Part shown: in pieces, positions 12,783-23,442 of the stretch | Numbering within the stretch: the stretch's first letter is position 1 | Layout: each line of letters begins with the position of its first letter | Assembly: GCA_964019695.1 (NCBI GenBank) | Contig: OZ026517.1 | Location: 70,142,665-70,206,664, forward strand | Origin: Loripinus fragilis | Taxonomy: Eukaryota > Mollusca > Bivalvia > Lucinida > Lucinidae | DNA length: 64,000 bases | Reading direction: 5' to 3' | Program-made: the position numbers and the translations under genes | The notes under the pieces: generated by a model | What the model was told of the DNA's origin: nothing | Databases searched by the model: none | The model's input: the letters and a program-made list of their open reading frames with translations, nothing else

Positions 12783-13070
12783 TATTGGGCCGAAATGACC
12801 ATGGGCCGAAATGACCCGGAACCGACGATTTTTTTTTTATTTTCTTTTTACAAAAGCTGATACTTGTAAATGCGGTTATGTTTATTTCTTCTCGTCAAGA
12901 AAATCACATAAAAACTTCAGCGAGGCGCCTTTTACTAATAATATTTGATAGCGTCATTGCCTACCGTGATATAAGTGGTACAACCAAGCCAATCGATGTA
13001 AACAGTACATTATGCGCAGCGACCTTGACACTTAGGATTATTAAGCGCGTGTCGAAGAAAGGTGTGATGA
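12783..13070 (+). repeat. Direct repeat, copy 2
   Basis: This is the partner of 10775-11135, about 2 kb downstream, with an internal deletion of ~70 bp relative to copy 1. The start of both copies falls in text alternating 'GGGCCGAAATGACC' units. Confidence 0.75.
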
Positions 13071-13611
13071 TTACCGCGACTAATAATCAGTTTTGATAAG
13101 GGATTATTTAAAATTACAGCCATATCTTTTTTTCTTTGGCGAGTTATGCGGCGTTTTCCCCATTGTTGTTTATAATATGGCCGACTTGACACAGCATAAT
13201 ACACATATACATATGACATATACACAAAAATTCGGAACGCTTCGGTCATCTCCATTCAGTTTGTATTGGAAACCCAATCGATCTAAAAATAGTGACGTGT
13301 GACCATGAACGTGACATACACTAAATATAGAAACATTCGCCAGAGGGCGCAGTTCTTTTAGAAAACACACTTAATTCCAAAATTCTCTAAATCTATGCTA
13401 AATGAAAACTCATCCTAACCGAGATTATCAATGAAAGCAATATCTTAAAGTAACAGTAAAGAAATCAAGCATGAAAATGACCTCGATTTTTCAGTTTATG
13501 CGGTAATTCGTTTATTTAGTATTATAGATATCTAGCCTATGATCGCAGTTAATTGGTCGTATTCAGCTGTCGAAAGTTAGCTGAATTATCAGGCTGGTTT
13601 TGCCATCATAA

Positions 13612-13850
13612 ATGGGCCAGTGCATGAGATTTCCAACAATGTGGTATGTGCGACCAGCAAAGGCTCAGACCAGCCTGCGCATACGTGCAGTCTGATCAGA
13701 GCCTTTGCTAGTCGCTTGAGTATTCTATGATTGTTAAGCTACTGACTGAACACCATTTGGAGTTTCAAAGCTTAAAAGGAGGCTGCAGAGGCTCCGAGTC
13801 TACACTTGTTAAAATGTCAAATTGTTGGAAATCTCATGCCGTGGCTCAAA
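13612..13850. mobile_element. MITE with ~30 bp terminal inverted repeats
   Basis: The left end 'GGGCCAGTGCATGAGATTTC' and the reverse complement of the right end, 'GAGCCACGGCATGAGATTTC', match over about 30 bp, continuing CAACAAT. The element is ~240 bp and non-coding, and is bordered by AAAT on both sides, a possible short target duplication. A degenerate relative lies at about 63480-63690 in the right arm of the giant duplication. Confidence 0.65.
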
Positions 13851-14564
13851 TGTTATTGCAGTGATTGCCAATAATCTAGGTCTTTAATATAAAAAAGTTT
13901 ATATGAAAATACATGAAAAACCAACAATCAGCTATGCTGCTTAATAAACCAGAAGTAGCGTTCAAGCTAGACTGACCAGCCCATATCGAGTGATAAAGGT
14001 TAAACCCCAATAATGGGAAACTCCTCTATTATTTGCATTATTTTTTCATTGAATATATTCAACAGTTTGATATGCCATATAAATGTGATTACTGGCTATT
14101 TATACTACCCATAAAGTCTGCCAACGAGGCAGGAGCGCATACAGTCTCAGACTCCTGCAAGCTGTTCTTATTGAAATACTCTTCAGTCTAATAAGCAACA
14201 TGAGTCATAAGGACCAAACAACGTCTATTGGTGACAGGGTAAAATACCATACAAACAGGAAATAACACAATCAAAGACAAACCGCTTGACCACTTTGCGT
14301 CCAAGAAATAAGTGGACATCGTTTTTCTTTTTTGAAATATCTTTGGTGATTACTAAAATTTTGCACATGCATAAAACAAACCACCACTTAATATAGCATT
14401 GCATATTTTAGTATTTCTGAAAAATTAAATAACTTAAGTCGATGTCGATTCAGAAAATTTCCTAATTTTCCTTCATAATATAGTCAAATGAAGCTCAGTG
14501 ATTACTAGTTTTTCTTGATTATATAAGGATGTAGGAAGGAAATAATGAATCGCCTACAGGATAA

Positions 14565-14785
14565 TTATTGGCGCTTGAGTTTCATGTTGGGTCCTTGTTT
14601 CGTGTTGTAGTTCTTACTGCCCTAGTTTTGCAATCATACCGAGTAAGAGAAAGCTGATGGCATTACTTCAATTGTGTTCTTGTTGTTGTATAGCCGTCGG
14701 TATTCTGTGTCTCTGTCCTAGTGGTCCGTAGGTTGATCTGTGGTATGTGAATGTGGCATTTTCTGCTCATAATTACTTGCGTTTT
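14565..14785. repeat. SINE-like repeat C, copy 2 (inverted relative to copy 1)
   Basis: It reads 'TTGTTGTTGTATAGCCGTCG', then GTGGTCCGTAGGTTGATCTG and a TGGCATTTTCTGCTCA end. This is the complement-sense form of the repeat seen at 9.7 and 37.1 kb. Divergence is high. Confidence 0.4.
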
Positions 14786-15186
14786 GTACAGTGTAATTTT
14801 TTTAAAAACAATAATCGCAATTTTTGCGGGAAAGGTGGCACACGGTTTTGATTGTATTTAACATAATTTTCAAGCTTTATATAGCAAGAAAGACCTGATT
14901 CTATTGGTATCAATTCTAAATTACTGAACCTCCGAAATTTTTACAAATTTATTAGGTATTCTGCGAGAAGCGATATAAGCACGTGGTTTTACCTGAACCT
15001 TCCAGTACAATATAGGGGTTACTCCATTTGGAACTGCCTCAGCCAATTCCATAGAATCAGGCCTATGATGTTCATCGAAGATCTACTTAGATAACGTGAC
15101 GCCGACGTCACAGAAACCATGCCAACATTTAACAAGTTTGATTGCAGCGAAACAAACGGTTACAACATTCCACAAAATGCTATATA

Positions 15187-15252
15187 AATGAAGTTTAGGT
15201 TTTTTTTCAATATTGCTATAGCAATATTTTATTGTAAAAACTTAAACTTCAT
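15187..15252. repeat. 66 bp hairpin centred on a perfect 20 bp palindrome
   Basis: 'AATATTGCTATAGCAATATT' at 15209-15228 is a perfect palindrome. The flanks extend it imperfectly: AATGAAGTTTAGGTTTTT on the left pairs with AAAAACTTAAACTTCATT on the right. Probably a small MITE remnant or a cruciform-forming site. Confidence 0.7.
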
Positions 15253-15344
15253 TATCTTTTGATAAAGCGTTTCAGGTAATCAGAATAATATATTTTAATT
15301 GGACTGAACCATATACTACAGTGCTAATTTTCCTGACGCCATTT

Positions 15345-18300
15345 CTGAAAATTAAAATGCAGCTTTTTCATACATAGTACTATGCCTTACATACATCTGA
15401 GGCTTGATTCTTGAATTGGGCAGAGATTTTCCGATTGAGGGTTACACATTTGTTTTCATGCATTTACATTTTCCGGATCCCGAGGAAGCTGTTTGAACAC
15501 ATGTCCAATAGCCCAACATCTATTAAGGGACCCGGGGCGGAAGGGACCTGGGAAGTGTTAATGCAATGAAACAAACATTTGTGATCGTTATTCTTGCATA
15601 TTATACCCTTTTCAACCATTTTGTTGAAGTACTATACCTCAATTTTCATTCGGTACCAATGTTGGTTGTCTATGATATTTAGCAGTTAGCATAAAGGTTA
15701 TGTTGTATGTACACCTCCTTAAATGTTCTACCTTTTTTTCTTATTTCTTATGTTTTCATCAATATTCACGAATATGCAATTTAGATTAATTATATATCAT
15801 ACTATTGGTTTGAAGTGTTATGTCTCCAATTTCATTTGGTAACGTATGGTAGTATAGAATAGTTAGCAGCTGACATTTAGGTAATGTTGTAGGGACACCC
15901 CCTTAATTGTTCTATCAGTTTTCTTTTATTCCTCATCTTTTCATTCATATGCATTAATATGCTAATTAGATTATTTGCATATCATACTATTGGGTAAAAA
16001 CACTTAGTCTAAGCTTTGATTTGGTAGTCTATGATAACTAGCAACTGACATATGGGTAATGTTACAGGTACATCCCTTATTTTTTCTATAGATTTTCTTT
16101 TAATTCATTTCTATTTTTGTTGAATTAATACTCATGAATATGTAAAAAATGAAAATTTGCATATCAGCACATTGAATAAAAGAACTACGCCCGGGCGTGA
16201 ATTCCGTACCTAGTTCCATAGTCTAGGATGAATTGCTGCTCAAATACGAATCATTTTGTAGGTACACACACTATCTTTAGAATCATAATATGGGTTTTCA
16301 CATTATGGTTAGGGAAGGGTTAATTGTTCTAGGCACGTGACCATTTTTGCCAGTAACTGACCACGTGCTTTTCCTGAACAAGAAGAAGATGGAGAATATG
16401 CTAACAAAAATGTGCTACACGCAAGTGTCGATCTCAGGTCTGCTTCCAAATGAAGGGGATGTGCTTTTGACCCAGCTACTGTTCCAGATGGGTTGCCGTG
16501 TACACCATGGACTTTTTATGTAATCCAAACAGTTTTATTTTTAGAGACAACATTGTTTGGCATAAAGTGGTCCCACTGAACAATTTCGTCGCATCCATGA
16601 GAAATTTTCCTTGGGTGCAAGGTAGGACTTATAAGTACCACCAGGTTGTGTGTGATGCGGAAGAAAATAGTTATTCCATTATTTTACCTCTTTTTTTTTT
16701 AGTTTCATTAATGTACATGAATATGCAAATGAGATATTTTTTATATATGACTATATAATGGATAAAAGGACTTATCATATTGTAATAACATGCAGCAAGG
16801 ACTGTTTAGAGCAGAACTATATATTTTTTATGATTTCCCTTTTCTGAAGTTTTCATCAATATTGATGGTCATGAATATGCAAATTAGACAATCAATCTGC
16901 ATATCAGACCACCGGATAAAAGTACTATATCTAAGCTTTAATTTGCTAGCATGTCTTATAGTGTAGGATGAGTTCCTTATGAGATATGAGTCATTTCGTA
17001 GGTACAGACCCACTTTCTTTCAAATTGCATTAACCTCTCTCTGAAACTTACAGAATGTGTTTAAATTTGCATATTTCCTGCATACAATAGTAATATCATT
17101 GTGATGCATATTTTAGGGTTCTCATTTCGCAAAGCTGGCATTTCTTATAGTGAAATCATTCCTGGCACAATTAGTCCAGATAATATGCAAGCACTAACAT
17201 GACAAAACTTAACTAAGTCAGACGCAAGATTATTTGCTCAAGTTGTTCACCCTGTTTACCTCTTGGTCACATTATTATTTATAATTGCATAGATTCATGT
17301 CAGTAAATACCCCAAATCATGAGAAAATGTTTTTGAATTGATTTTTACCTGTTTAATCAACATCATTACCTAAATGTCAGCTGCTAACTAGTCTATACTA
17401 CCATACCTGTTACCAAATTAAATTTGAGACATATCACTTCAACCCAATAGTATGATATATATTTGATTTAATTTGAATATTCGTGAATATTAATGAAAAC
17501 ATTAGAAATTAGAAAAAATGGTAGAACAATTAAGGAGGTGTACATACAACATAACCTATATGCCAACTGCTAAATATTATAGACAACCAACATTGGTACC
17601 GAATGAAAATTGAGGTATAGTACTTCAACAAAATGGCTGATAAAGGTACGAGGGCTGTTCAAATATGAATGCAAGTAGCTTCATGTCCTTTTCGTGTTCG
17701 TGTCCTTTTCTTTGCTTTTTGCTTAAAACATGCTTAATATGTCATAAGGGAGTTTTCACAACGCTCCGTCGTCTATTTACAAAGTTATAACATTTTATAT
17801 CATTTTACAAGCATTTTTCTGCTTCCTAATGGTATGGTTACATTAATTAAAATATGTTCAAATCGTCTAGTCCTCAAATCCAGATGAGTAATTTTATTGT
17901 AAATAATGCCTATTTTGGTAAAACTAAAAGTTAACGTTCAAATTTAGACGAAAGCCGCAATATTTTGACAACAAAATTAAGTATAAATTCTATAACCCCT
18001 TCACTTATGACAGTTTTGACACAATAAACATGCTTTTCAGCGTTTAAAATTACCAACTATTCTTCAATGATTTGTAGCAACAACTCAGTATGATCGATCA
18101 ACATATTGTCTTTGAGTTAAAACTAGTCTAAATGTTGCTTCGTGCATTTTGTTAGAGATAAGCGTGACTGAAAGCTGAAAGGTGGTGTTTTTTTACCATT
18201 AAATTTGCAAACATAGGGAGACTTTAGTGAAAACTATTCGATGTAATTTAACAAAAACATGTCGTTTTTTCGCAACTTTCACAGAATCATAAGATAAGTA

Positions 18301-18843
18301 TATGGGAATACTTCCTTAAAAAATTCAAGAAATTTCACCTATTCAACAAATAATTATGCGCTCTTCTATATCACTGGTATATGTTCGAAGCATTGAGTTT
18401 GTTAGTATACTAAGGTGACCCTCATTCAAAGGGCTATAACTCGATAAGTATACTGTATTTTTCTTTAAGTCTAATACCAGTTTAAAGGTGAAATATAGCC
18501 CTTTATAGAAACATATACCATTTTGTCGTAGCATATATGTGACGAAAGTTATGAAGCTACTTGCATTCATATTTTAACACCCCTCGTATAATATGCAAGA
18601 ATAAAGATCACAAATGTTCTTTTCATCACATTAATACCCAGGTCCTTTGGGTCCTGGGTCCCTAAATAGATGTTGGGCTATTGGACTTGTGTTCAAACAG
18701 CTTCCTCACGACCCAGAAAATGTAAATGCATGAAAATAAATGTGTGATCCTCAATCAGAAAATCTCTGCCCAATTCAAGAATCAGCCTCAGATGTATGTA
18801 AGGCATAGTACTATGTATGAAAAAGCTGCATTTCAATTTTCAG
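15345..18843. mobile_element. Long inverted repeat A (foldback element)
   Basis: The left arm 15345 to ~15905 is matched in reverse complement by ~17355-18843. It begins 'CTGAAAATTAAAATGCAGCT' and its partner ends AGCTGCATTTCAATTTTCAG. Shared inner text includes CATAGTACTATGCC, GTTTGAACACATGTCCAATA-like sequence and 'CAACATTGGTACCGAATGAA'. The right arm is interrupted by a 938 bp element. The spacer (15905-17355) holds ~185 bp tandem units with 'CATGAATATGCAAATTAGA' boxes (about 15771, 15957, 16138, 16722, 16874). No transposase. It lies in the MACPF intron, so transcripts could fold into ~550 bp of double-stranded RNA. Confidence 0.85.
17649..18586. mobile_element. Mariner-type non-autonomous element, TA target site
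   Basis: The terminal inverted repeats read 'CGAGGGCTGTTCAAATATGA' at the left and CGAGGGGTGTTAAAATATGA in reverse complement at the right, followed by ATGCAAGTAGCTTCAT in both. TA flanks it at 17647-17648 and 18587-18588. The homologous left arm of repeat A reads straight through this point ('GGGTATAATATGCAAG' in complement), giving a natural empty site. It encodes no transposase. Confidence 0.88.
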
Positions 18844-18955
18844 TACCTCTTTGGCTCTATAGTTAAAACAATGGTATTGTGCCAATTTCAATTCCCATCT
18901 AGGATATAGGAAAGTTACAGCTATGGCTTTATACTTGTTGCTGCATTCGTTAAGA

Positions 18956-19171
18956 TTTTGTTTTGTTTTCTTTGATTTGATTCTTTACCTCCCAGTTATG
19001 TAGGGACAGTTCTTTCTGGATTGAACAAGTACTAAGCAGGGATAAATGTGTCTTGCTCAAGACACAATGCGTTGCCACTGTTGAGTCTCAAACCCGCAAC
19101 CCCTCGGTCTCGAGTCAAGCACTCTACCACTAAACCACTGCACGGTCCACTGCAAGGACCACTGCGCTCCA
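18956..19171 (-). mobile_element. tRNA-derived SINE A, copy with duplicated head
   Basis: On the minus strand it has the tRNA-like head 'AGTGGTAGAGTGCTTGACTC', 'GGTTTGAGACTCAAC' in the B-box position, and a tail ending GTAAAGAATCAAATCAAAG. The first ~25 bp (19146-19171) look like a partial second head. It ends 180 bp before the MACPF exon at 19351. Confidence 0.7.
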
Positions 19172-19350
19172 TTCATACATTTTAACAGTCTCCTTTGAAC
19201 TACGTCAGAAGACAATTGAATTGAGTGTGCTGTTTGCAAATGTTGAATATGCATTCCTTCTGAAGATTTTTTTCCAATTATTTTGTGAATTTAGGTCATT
19301 GAAAACAGACCATTAAGCTGTAAAATGAACACATTATGTCTTTGTTACAG

Positions 19351-19674
19351 AGAAGAGATTAGAAGAATCCTATCAAAAGCAGCAGGAGCAGTCAAGGACT
19401 CTAAACGTTACAGAGCCCAGTTACGACAGTTAGTTAAACAAATACATGGTCCAAATTTAAGATATAAAAGAGAATGGATACAAATGTTGAGCCTAGACGA
19501 TGGTATAACTGAAGCTTTACTACAATGTGGGCCTTACATGTACATGACTGCAGGAAAACTTGAAAAAACTGTGAAGAAATTGTCAAAGCTGCTAAATTCG
19601 GAAATGGTGATAGAATCAGGGAACACAAAGTTCTTTGATCTGCTAGAGGAGATCAATAAGAAGACACGTGCAAG
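19351..19674 (+). CDS. MACPF protein, second recognised exon
   Basis: This exon is bounded by an acceptor (TTTGTTACAG at 19341-19350) and a strong donor (GCAAG|GTATGT at 19675). It is 324 nt long and enters and leaves in phase 2. Joining the upstream AG to its first A makes an Arg codon and keeps one open frame through the splice. It encodes about 108 residues, basic and strongly helical (KLEKTVKKLSKLL near the middle), ending near 'LEEINKKTRA'. I recognise no domain; it looks like a continuation of the helical C-terminal part of the MACPF exon. If the donor were not used, the frame would stop at 19733-19735, with no polyadenylation signal nearby, so a further exon is more likely. Later exons were not found and may lie beyond the window. 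The link to the MACPF exon rests on phase and frame, not on homology. Confidence 0.72.
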
Positions 19675-19892
19675 GTATGTTAAACTTTTTTCAAATTACG
19701 TTCTTAGACAGTATTGCCCTAATGTAAAACTTTAATCCGTTGGTTGGTGTCTGAGGCTTGTCTTTGGCGGGGCCCACCGTAGTCCACTTGAGGTTTTCTT
19801 TAACTCTGACTATCTGGGAGGCATGAGCCATTTTCTTTGTTTCATCATAGTCGGTTAATTTGATTGGATTGTTTCTCTTTGATGATACATTG

Positions 19893-20460
19893 CATTTGTT
19901 AGGAAGCCTCCATGCGAGCTTAACAATTTTGTGTTATAACAACAACATAATCTAGGGCGAAGATTTGGCGCCAGTAAATGCATTCAAGCCCCCAGTGGCT
20001 TAGGCTGCAGTCCGTTCTTAGGAGATGGTTCTGTTGTTGATTTGCTGTTATATATGCACCTTCCATTGTTTGTGGGGTTTCAGTGTTGTCCTTTGTTGTG
20101 GTATGCATAACTTTGTGCCCTTTATAGTTTAGCAATCATATTGACAAGGAATTGAGAGCTGGTTGCTTTGTTTGAATTGTCTTTCTTATGTCTTGGTACT
20201 GTTAATGTTTTTTTGCTCTTCCTCATGGTGCCGTTGGTTGGTCTACAGTGTGTGATTGTGGTGTTTCGTGACCATACTCACTTACTTTTTGCGTTTCTTC
20301 ACCACGTAGCGTATGACTTGCAAGATCTGGGGATGTTACAATATACATTTCTATTCTTGCATAAGACTGGTTAACATTACCAGTACATGTCACGTCACAG
20401 TCACCGACACTAATATGAAAGGAGATACAATGAGCAAATTGCAAGCTCTCCCTTCCTCGG
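19893..20460. repeat. SINE-like repeat C, copy 3
   Basis: It begins 'GCCTCCATGCGAGCT', also seen at 36975 in copy 5. It includes GGTTGGTCTACAGTGTGTGA, 'GTGACCATACTCACTTACTT' and a TGAGCAAATTGCAAGCTCTC end. The 19736-19892 stretch before it holds nothing identifiable. Confidence 0.45.
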
Positions 20461-20548
20461 CGATATAATTACAAAACCAGAAGGGGTAATCGAGCGGGGA
20501 TGGGGGTAGGCGCATAGCTTATATCCACGCTAGCATTAAATACTGCAT

Positions 20549-20773
20549 AATATGTGCCTCGTTGTGAGAAAACCTGTCTTCGGGGGTTTGCTTACAACAC
20601 AGGCGCAGACAAGCCAGTCTAATCAGCGCCTTTGTTATTCGCTTATTGGGAAGTATCATATCCAGACTTGCAACAAGCGAAATTTCAATTTTCTAGCTAG
20701 TCTCTGTAGCTTGGGAGACTGGGTTTGACATTTTGTCGGAAACCCCGAAGACAGGTATTGTCGCAACTAGGCC
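20549..20773. mobile_element. Inverted-repeat MITE family M, copy 1
   Basis: The ends are inverted copies of a 'GAGAAAACCTGTCTTCGGGG' repeat: left at ~20563, right as CCCCGAAGACAGGTATTGTC. The interior shares 'GGCGCAGACAAGCCAGTCT' and 'TTTGTTATTCGCTTATTG' with the copy at 35232-35470, in the opposite overall orientation. Confidence 0.8.
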
Positions 20774-21080
20774 TAATTATGAATTTTTTTCAGAACATAC
20801 CAGTAGTCCTAAACCTTTTTTCTTTAGCAACATTGTGTTAAATGTGATTATCCTCCATCAAAAAACTAAAGGAAATGGCATATTCAGCCAAATAGCCAGG
20901 CCTCGAGGTTATAAAACTTGAATACATTCTCAGACTCAAAATAATATCGTTTTGTTATCTATACCCCATTGATAATTATTGGGCCAAATATTAACATCCT
21001 GTGTCAAAAAATGAAAAAGAGGGTGTTTCGAGCCATGTCACATGTATTTAGTTGATATTTGCACAAATATACCCTCATTT

Positions 21081-21315
21081 AATGACAAGAGTCCTGGTTT
21101 AGATGGTTTTACAGTAGAGGTTTTTCTGGGTTGATATTGGGGCATTTATTTTACGATCAATTAATTATGGCTGTAGAAATGGGTCTTTAAGCGTTACACA
21201 GAAGCAGGGGTTAATAACGTGCTTACCAAAGCCAAATAAATCAAGGTTAAGTTTGAAGAACTGGTGTCCAATATCACTTTTAAATGTAGTATATAAATTA
21301 GCTTCATCAGTAATA
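21081..21315 (+). pseudogene. L1/Tx1-type LINE RT N-terminal fragment
   Basis: Translation from 21081 begins 'NDKSPGLDGFTVEVF', the start of an L1-type RT domain. After a stop (near 21136) and a shift it continues as INYG...GSLSVTQKQGLITCLPKPNK and WCPISLLNVVYKLASSVI. These match RT motifs 0 and 1. It breaks off just before the point at which the copy at 31265 begins. It is only ~235 bp, with no long open frame. Identification is by motif order, and the class is fairly sure. Confidence 0.7.
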
Positions 21316-21831
21316 GACATTTTTACCCACAGGCTGACACCTTACGCGTACACCTTATACTGACTTTATTGATGCAGTGTATTGTGCATTTACGGTCAAC
21401 TTTTTAACTTTTACCAAGCAAACTTATACGCAGATATGTTGTTTTATATGCTTTAGTGCATTATGAAAAGGCTGTATTTATAGAATGTTCTGATGTATAT
21501 ATCGTCACTGAACCTAATGTGAATTAAGAGTGATGACCACAAAACTGCTAATGACATGTTTCTGGGAATTAAAAATATTTCAGCCACCATTTCATGTGCT
21601 TTGAGCTATTAGAAAACATCATAATATAAGACCAACATTCTGTCCTAGGTTACATATAACAACCTCCGAGTAAACAAGACATCTTGGGGTAATAGGAATT
21701 ATTGACCACAAAAACACAATCGCTATATTTCATGCTCTGGTTAAGACATTTGGGTATTTTCTCAGAATACGCAGGATAACTTTACATACAACATGTACAT
21801 GTACGTCGGTACGGTCTATGCGTCTGCTTTG

Positions 21832-22017
21832 ATTTTGTTTGTTTGATTTGATTCTTTACGTCCCATCAACAATCTTTCAGTTATATAGGGATGAGTCTTC
21901 CTGGGTTGAACCAGTACTAAGCTAGGATAAATGTCTTGCTCAAGGACCACAACGCAGTGACGCCGGTGAGGCTCGAACCCGCGGCTCTTCGGTCTCCAGT
22001 CAAGCACTCTACCACTG
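21832..22017 (-). mobile_element. SINE A, head-truncated copy
   Basis: The minus strand has the SINE A body ('GGTTCGAGCCTCACCGGCGT', GTCCTTGAGCAAGACATTTA) and the tail 'GTAAAGAATCAAATCAAAC'. The 5' head is cut at CAGTGGTAGAGTGC, where it abuts SINE B at 22019. Confidence 0.8.
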
Positions 22018-22018
22018 T

Positions 22019-22317
22019 CTGGCAACAGATGCGAGTCTGACTGCAGATCCAGGGATCGCGAGTTCGATCCTGACCCGGTCCCGTACTTTCGTGGAGATCG
22101 ATCATGAAATAATTTCTAAGGTCATTCTCCTCCCTTCCGCTGAATCTTTCAAGAAGGGTTGTTGTCAGTTACAAGCGAAAGTATGTGCACGAAGTACTGG
22201 TTAACTGCTTGTTCAAGCTTGCTCAGGAAAAAGTGTGGTTAGGTGAACTGACCGTCCCGCCATGACCATAGCTGTTGACTTGGGACGTAAAGTAACAAAA
22301 CAAACAAACAAACAAAC
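22019..22317 (+). mobile_element. tRNA-derived SINE B
   Basis: The plus-strand head 'CAGATGCGAGTCTGACTGCA' is followed by the B box GAGTTCGATCCTGACC, 'GATCATGAAATAATTTCTAA', a TATGTGCACGAAGTACTGGT box, and a tail GGGACGTAAAGTAACAAAAC with (CAAA)n. Related copies lie at 42378 and 61735. Confidence 0.8.
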
Positions 22318-23260
22318 TGCGCTCTGCGGACACTGAATTGCAGAGTCCATCCGTTGTCTATGCTTGTTGATACAATAACATTTGCTCGTCATTTCACATG
22401 CTTTAGAGTCTCCGATTTTTGGCGGCAAAGAAAGTTGTTCCCGTTGTCCTTATAAATTTTACCCATACTGTCTAGGACACATTAAAATATGAGATTCTTC
22501 CATTAAACATTGACTGCTTCACCGATGATTTCTCTCTTATGTGGAATATCCTACATGTGCATGTACCTCAGCGGATGTATATAGAATATGTGGAATATCC
22601 TACATGTACATGTACCGAGCAGCTGTACATAGTTTGGATGCTGAATTCACAGTTTTAGAAATGACGACCATTCATACATGCTTCTATCTTGCCAACGTAT
22701 CGGACGAGATTAACTTTTTCCGCGCTGGTCTTCGGCTTCAGTTTAGAACCAGATCAGACCGACAACATGAGCTTTTTGTAACTATTTGACATTCTGGTGG
22801 TATTCTGGATTATGTTTTGAAATACTAATTTAGATAAACTGAACAGACTTCATAAAAGCATGCAAAATTACCTAGCATGCAAAGACGCTAACTGAATTTG
22901 AAGTATCCCGTTTTTAACATGGTGGACAATGTGGTTTGAGGTGTTTTTGTGTCAATGGTCGGTTGTGAAATTCAGCTACGGTCTTTTTTAAGTTATCAGA
23001 CTTTTCCATGGCATGTGAAAACATTCACAGTCATATTTGTGATAAATTTTGTGGTGCTCATGAAATAGCATGCACGTTATAATTGTTGAGGCGTCAACTA
23101 TTTTTTAGCATAGAATATATTTGTAAGCGCAGTTTCAGATTTAAAAGTGGTATATAATATGATCCATCTTTCTTTAATTTAAAGTCTAATCTGTTCACGA
23201 TATGTGAGGTATAAAATCGGGTAGGCGGCGATGCTGTGCGCAATTCTTAAAACTAAGAGT
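22318..23260. other. Unassigned; small 45 bp direct duplication
   Basis: 'TATGTGGAATATCCTACATG' occurs at ~22540 and ~22589 as part of a two-unit tandem duplication, with TGTACATGTACC-type palindromic text. Otherwise nothing is recognised. Confidence 0.5.
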
Positions 23261-23261
23261 C

Positions 23262-23425
23262 CAGAAAATACCACAATCACATACTGCAGACCAACCAACC
23301 ACACCGCGAGGAAGTGACACGGAACACTTACAGTCGCATGACAGCAAGAAGCCAATTAAAATAAAGCAATCAGGTCTCTCTTCCCTAGCGGAATATGTGC
23401 AAAACTAGAATTGATACTAATAGAC
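23262..23425. repeat. SINE-like repeat C, copy 4, first half
   Basis: It has 'AATACCACAATCACATACTG', a CACCGCGAGGAAGTGACAC box and 'TTAAAATAAAGCAATCAGG'. The family's distal segment is missing here but resumes at 28430, beyond the 5 kb inverted repeat. Confidence 0.6.
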
Positions 23426-23442
23426 TTCGAGCTAAAAAAGGT

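Larger units (their letters stand above)
9678..19350 (+). other. Intron of the MACPF gene, 9.67 kb
   Basis: The intron is flanked by GTAATT and TTGTTACAG. It contains no coding sequence of its own. It holds a SINE-like copy right after the donor, a pair of ~300 bp direct repeats, a tRNA-derived SINE, a MITE, a 66 bp hairpin, a ~3.5 kb long inverted repeat with a mariner-type insertion, and a SINE just before the acceptor. These are listed separately. The remaining unique sequence (about 9970-10770, 13860-14560 and 14790-15180) shows nothing I can identify. Confidence 0.6.

Noticed and set aside
19675..19735. Terminal part of the MACPF frame (in-frame to a stop)
   Set aside because: A consensus GTATGT donor sits at the boundary, and no polyadenylation signal follows, so it is more likely intron. 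An alternative terminal exon cannot be fully excluded.
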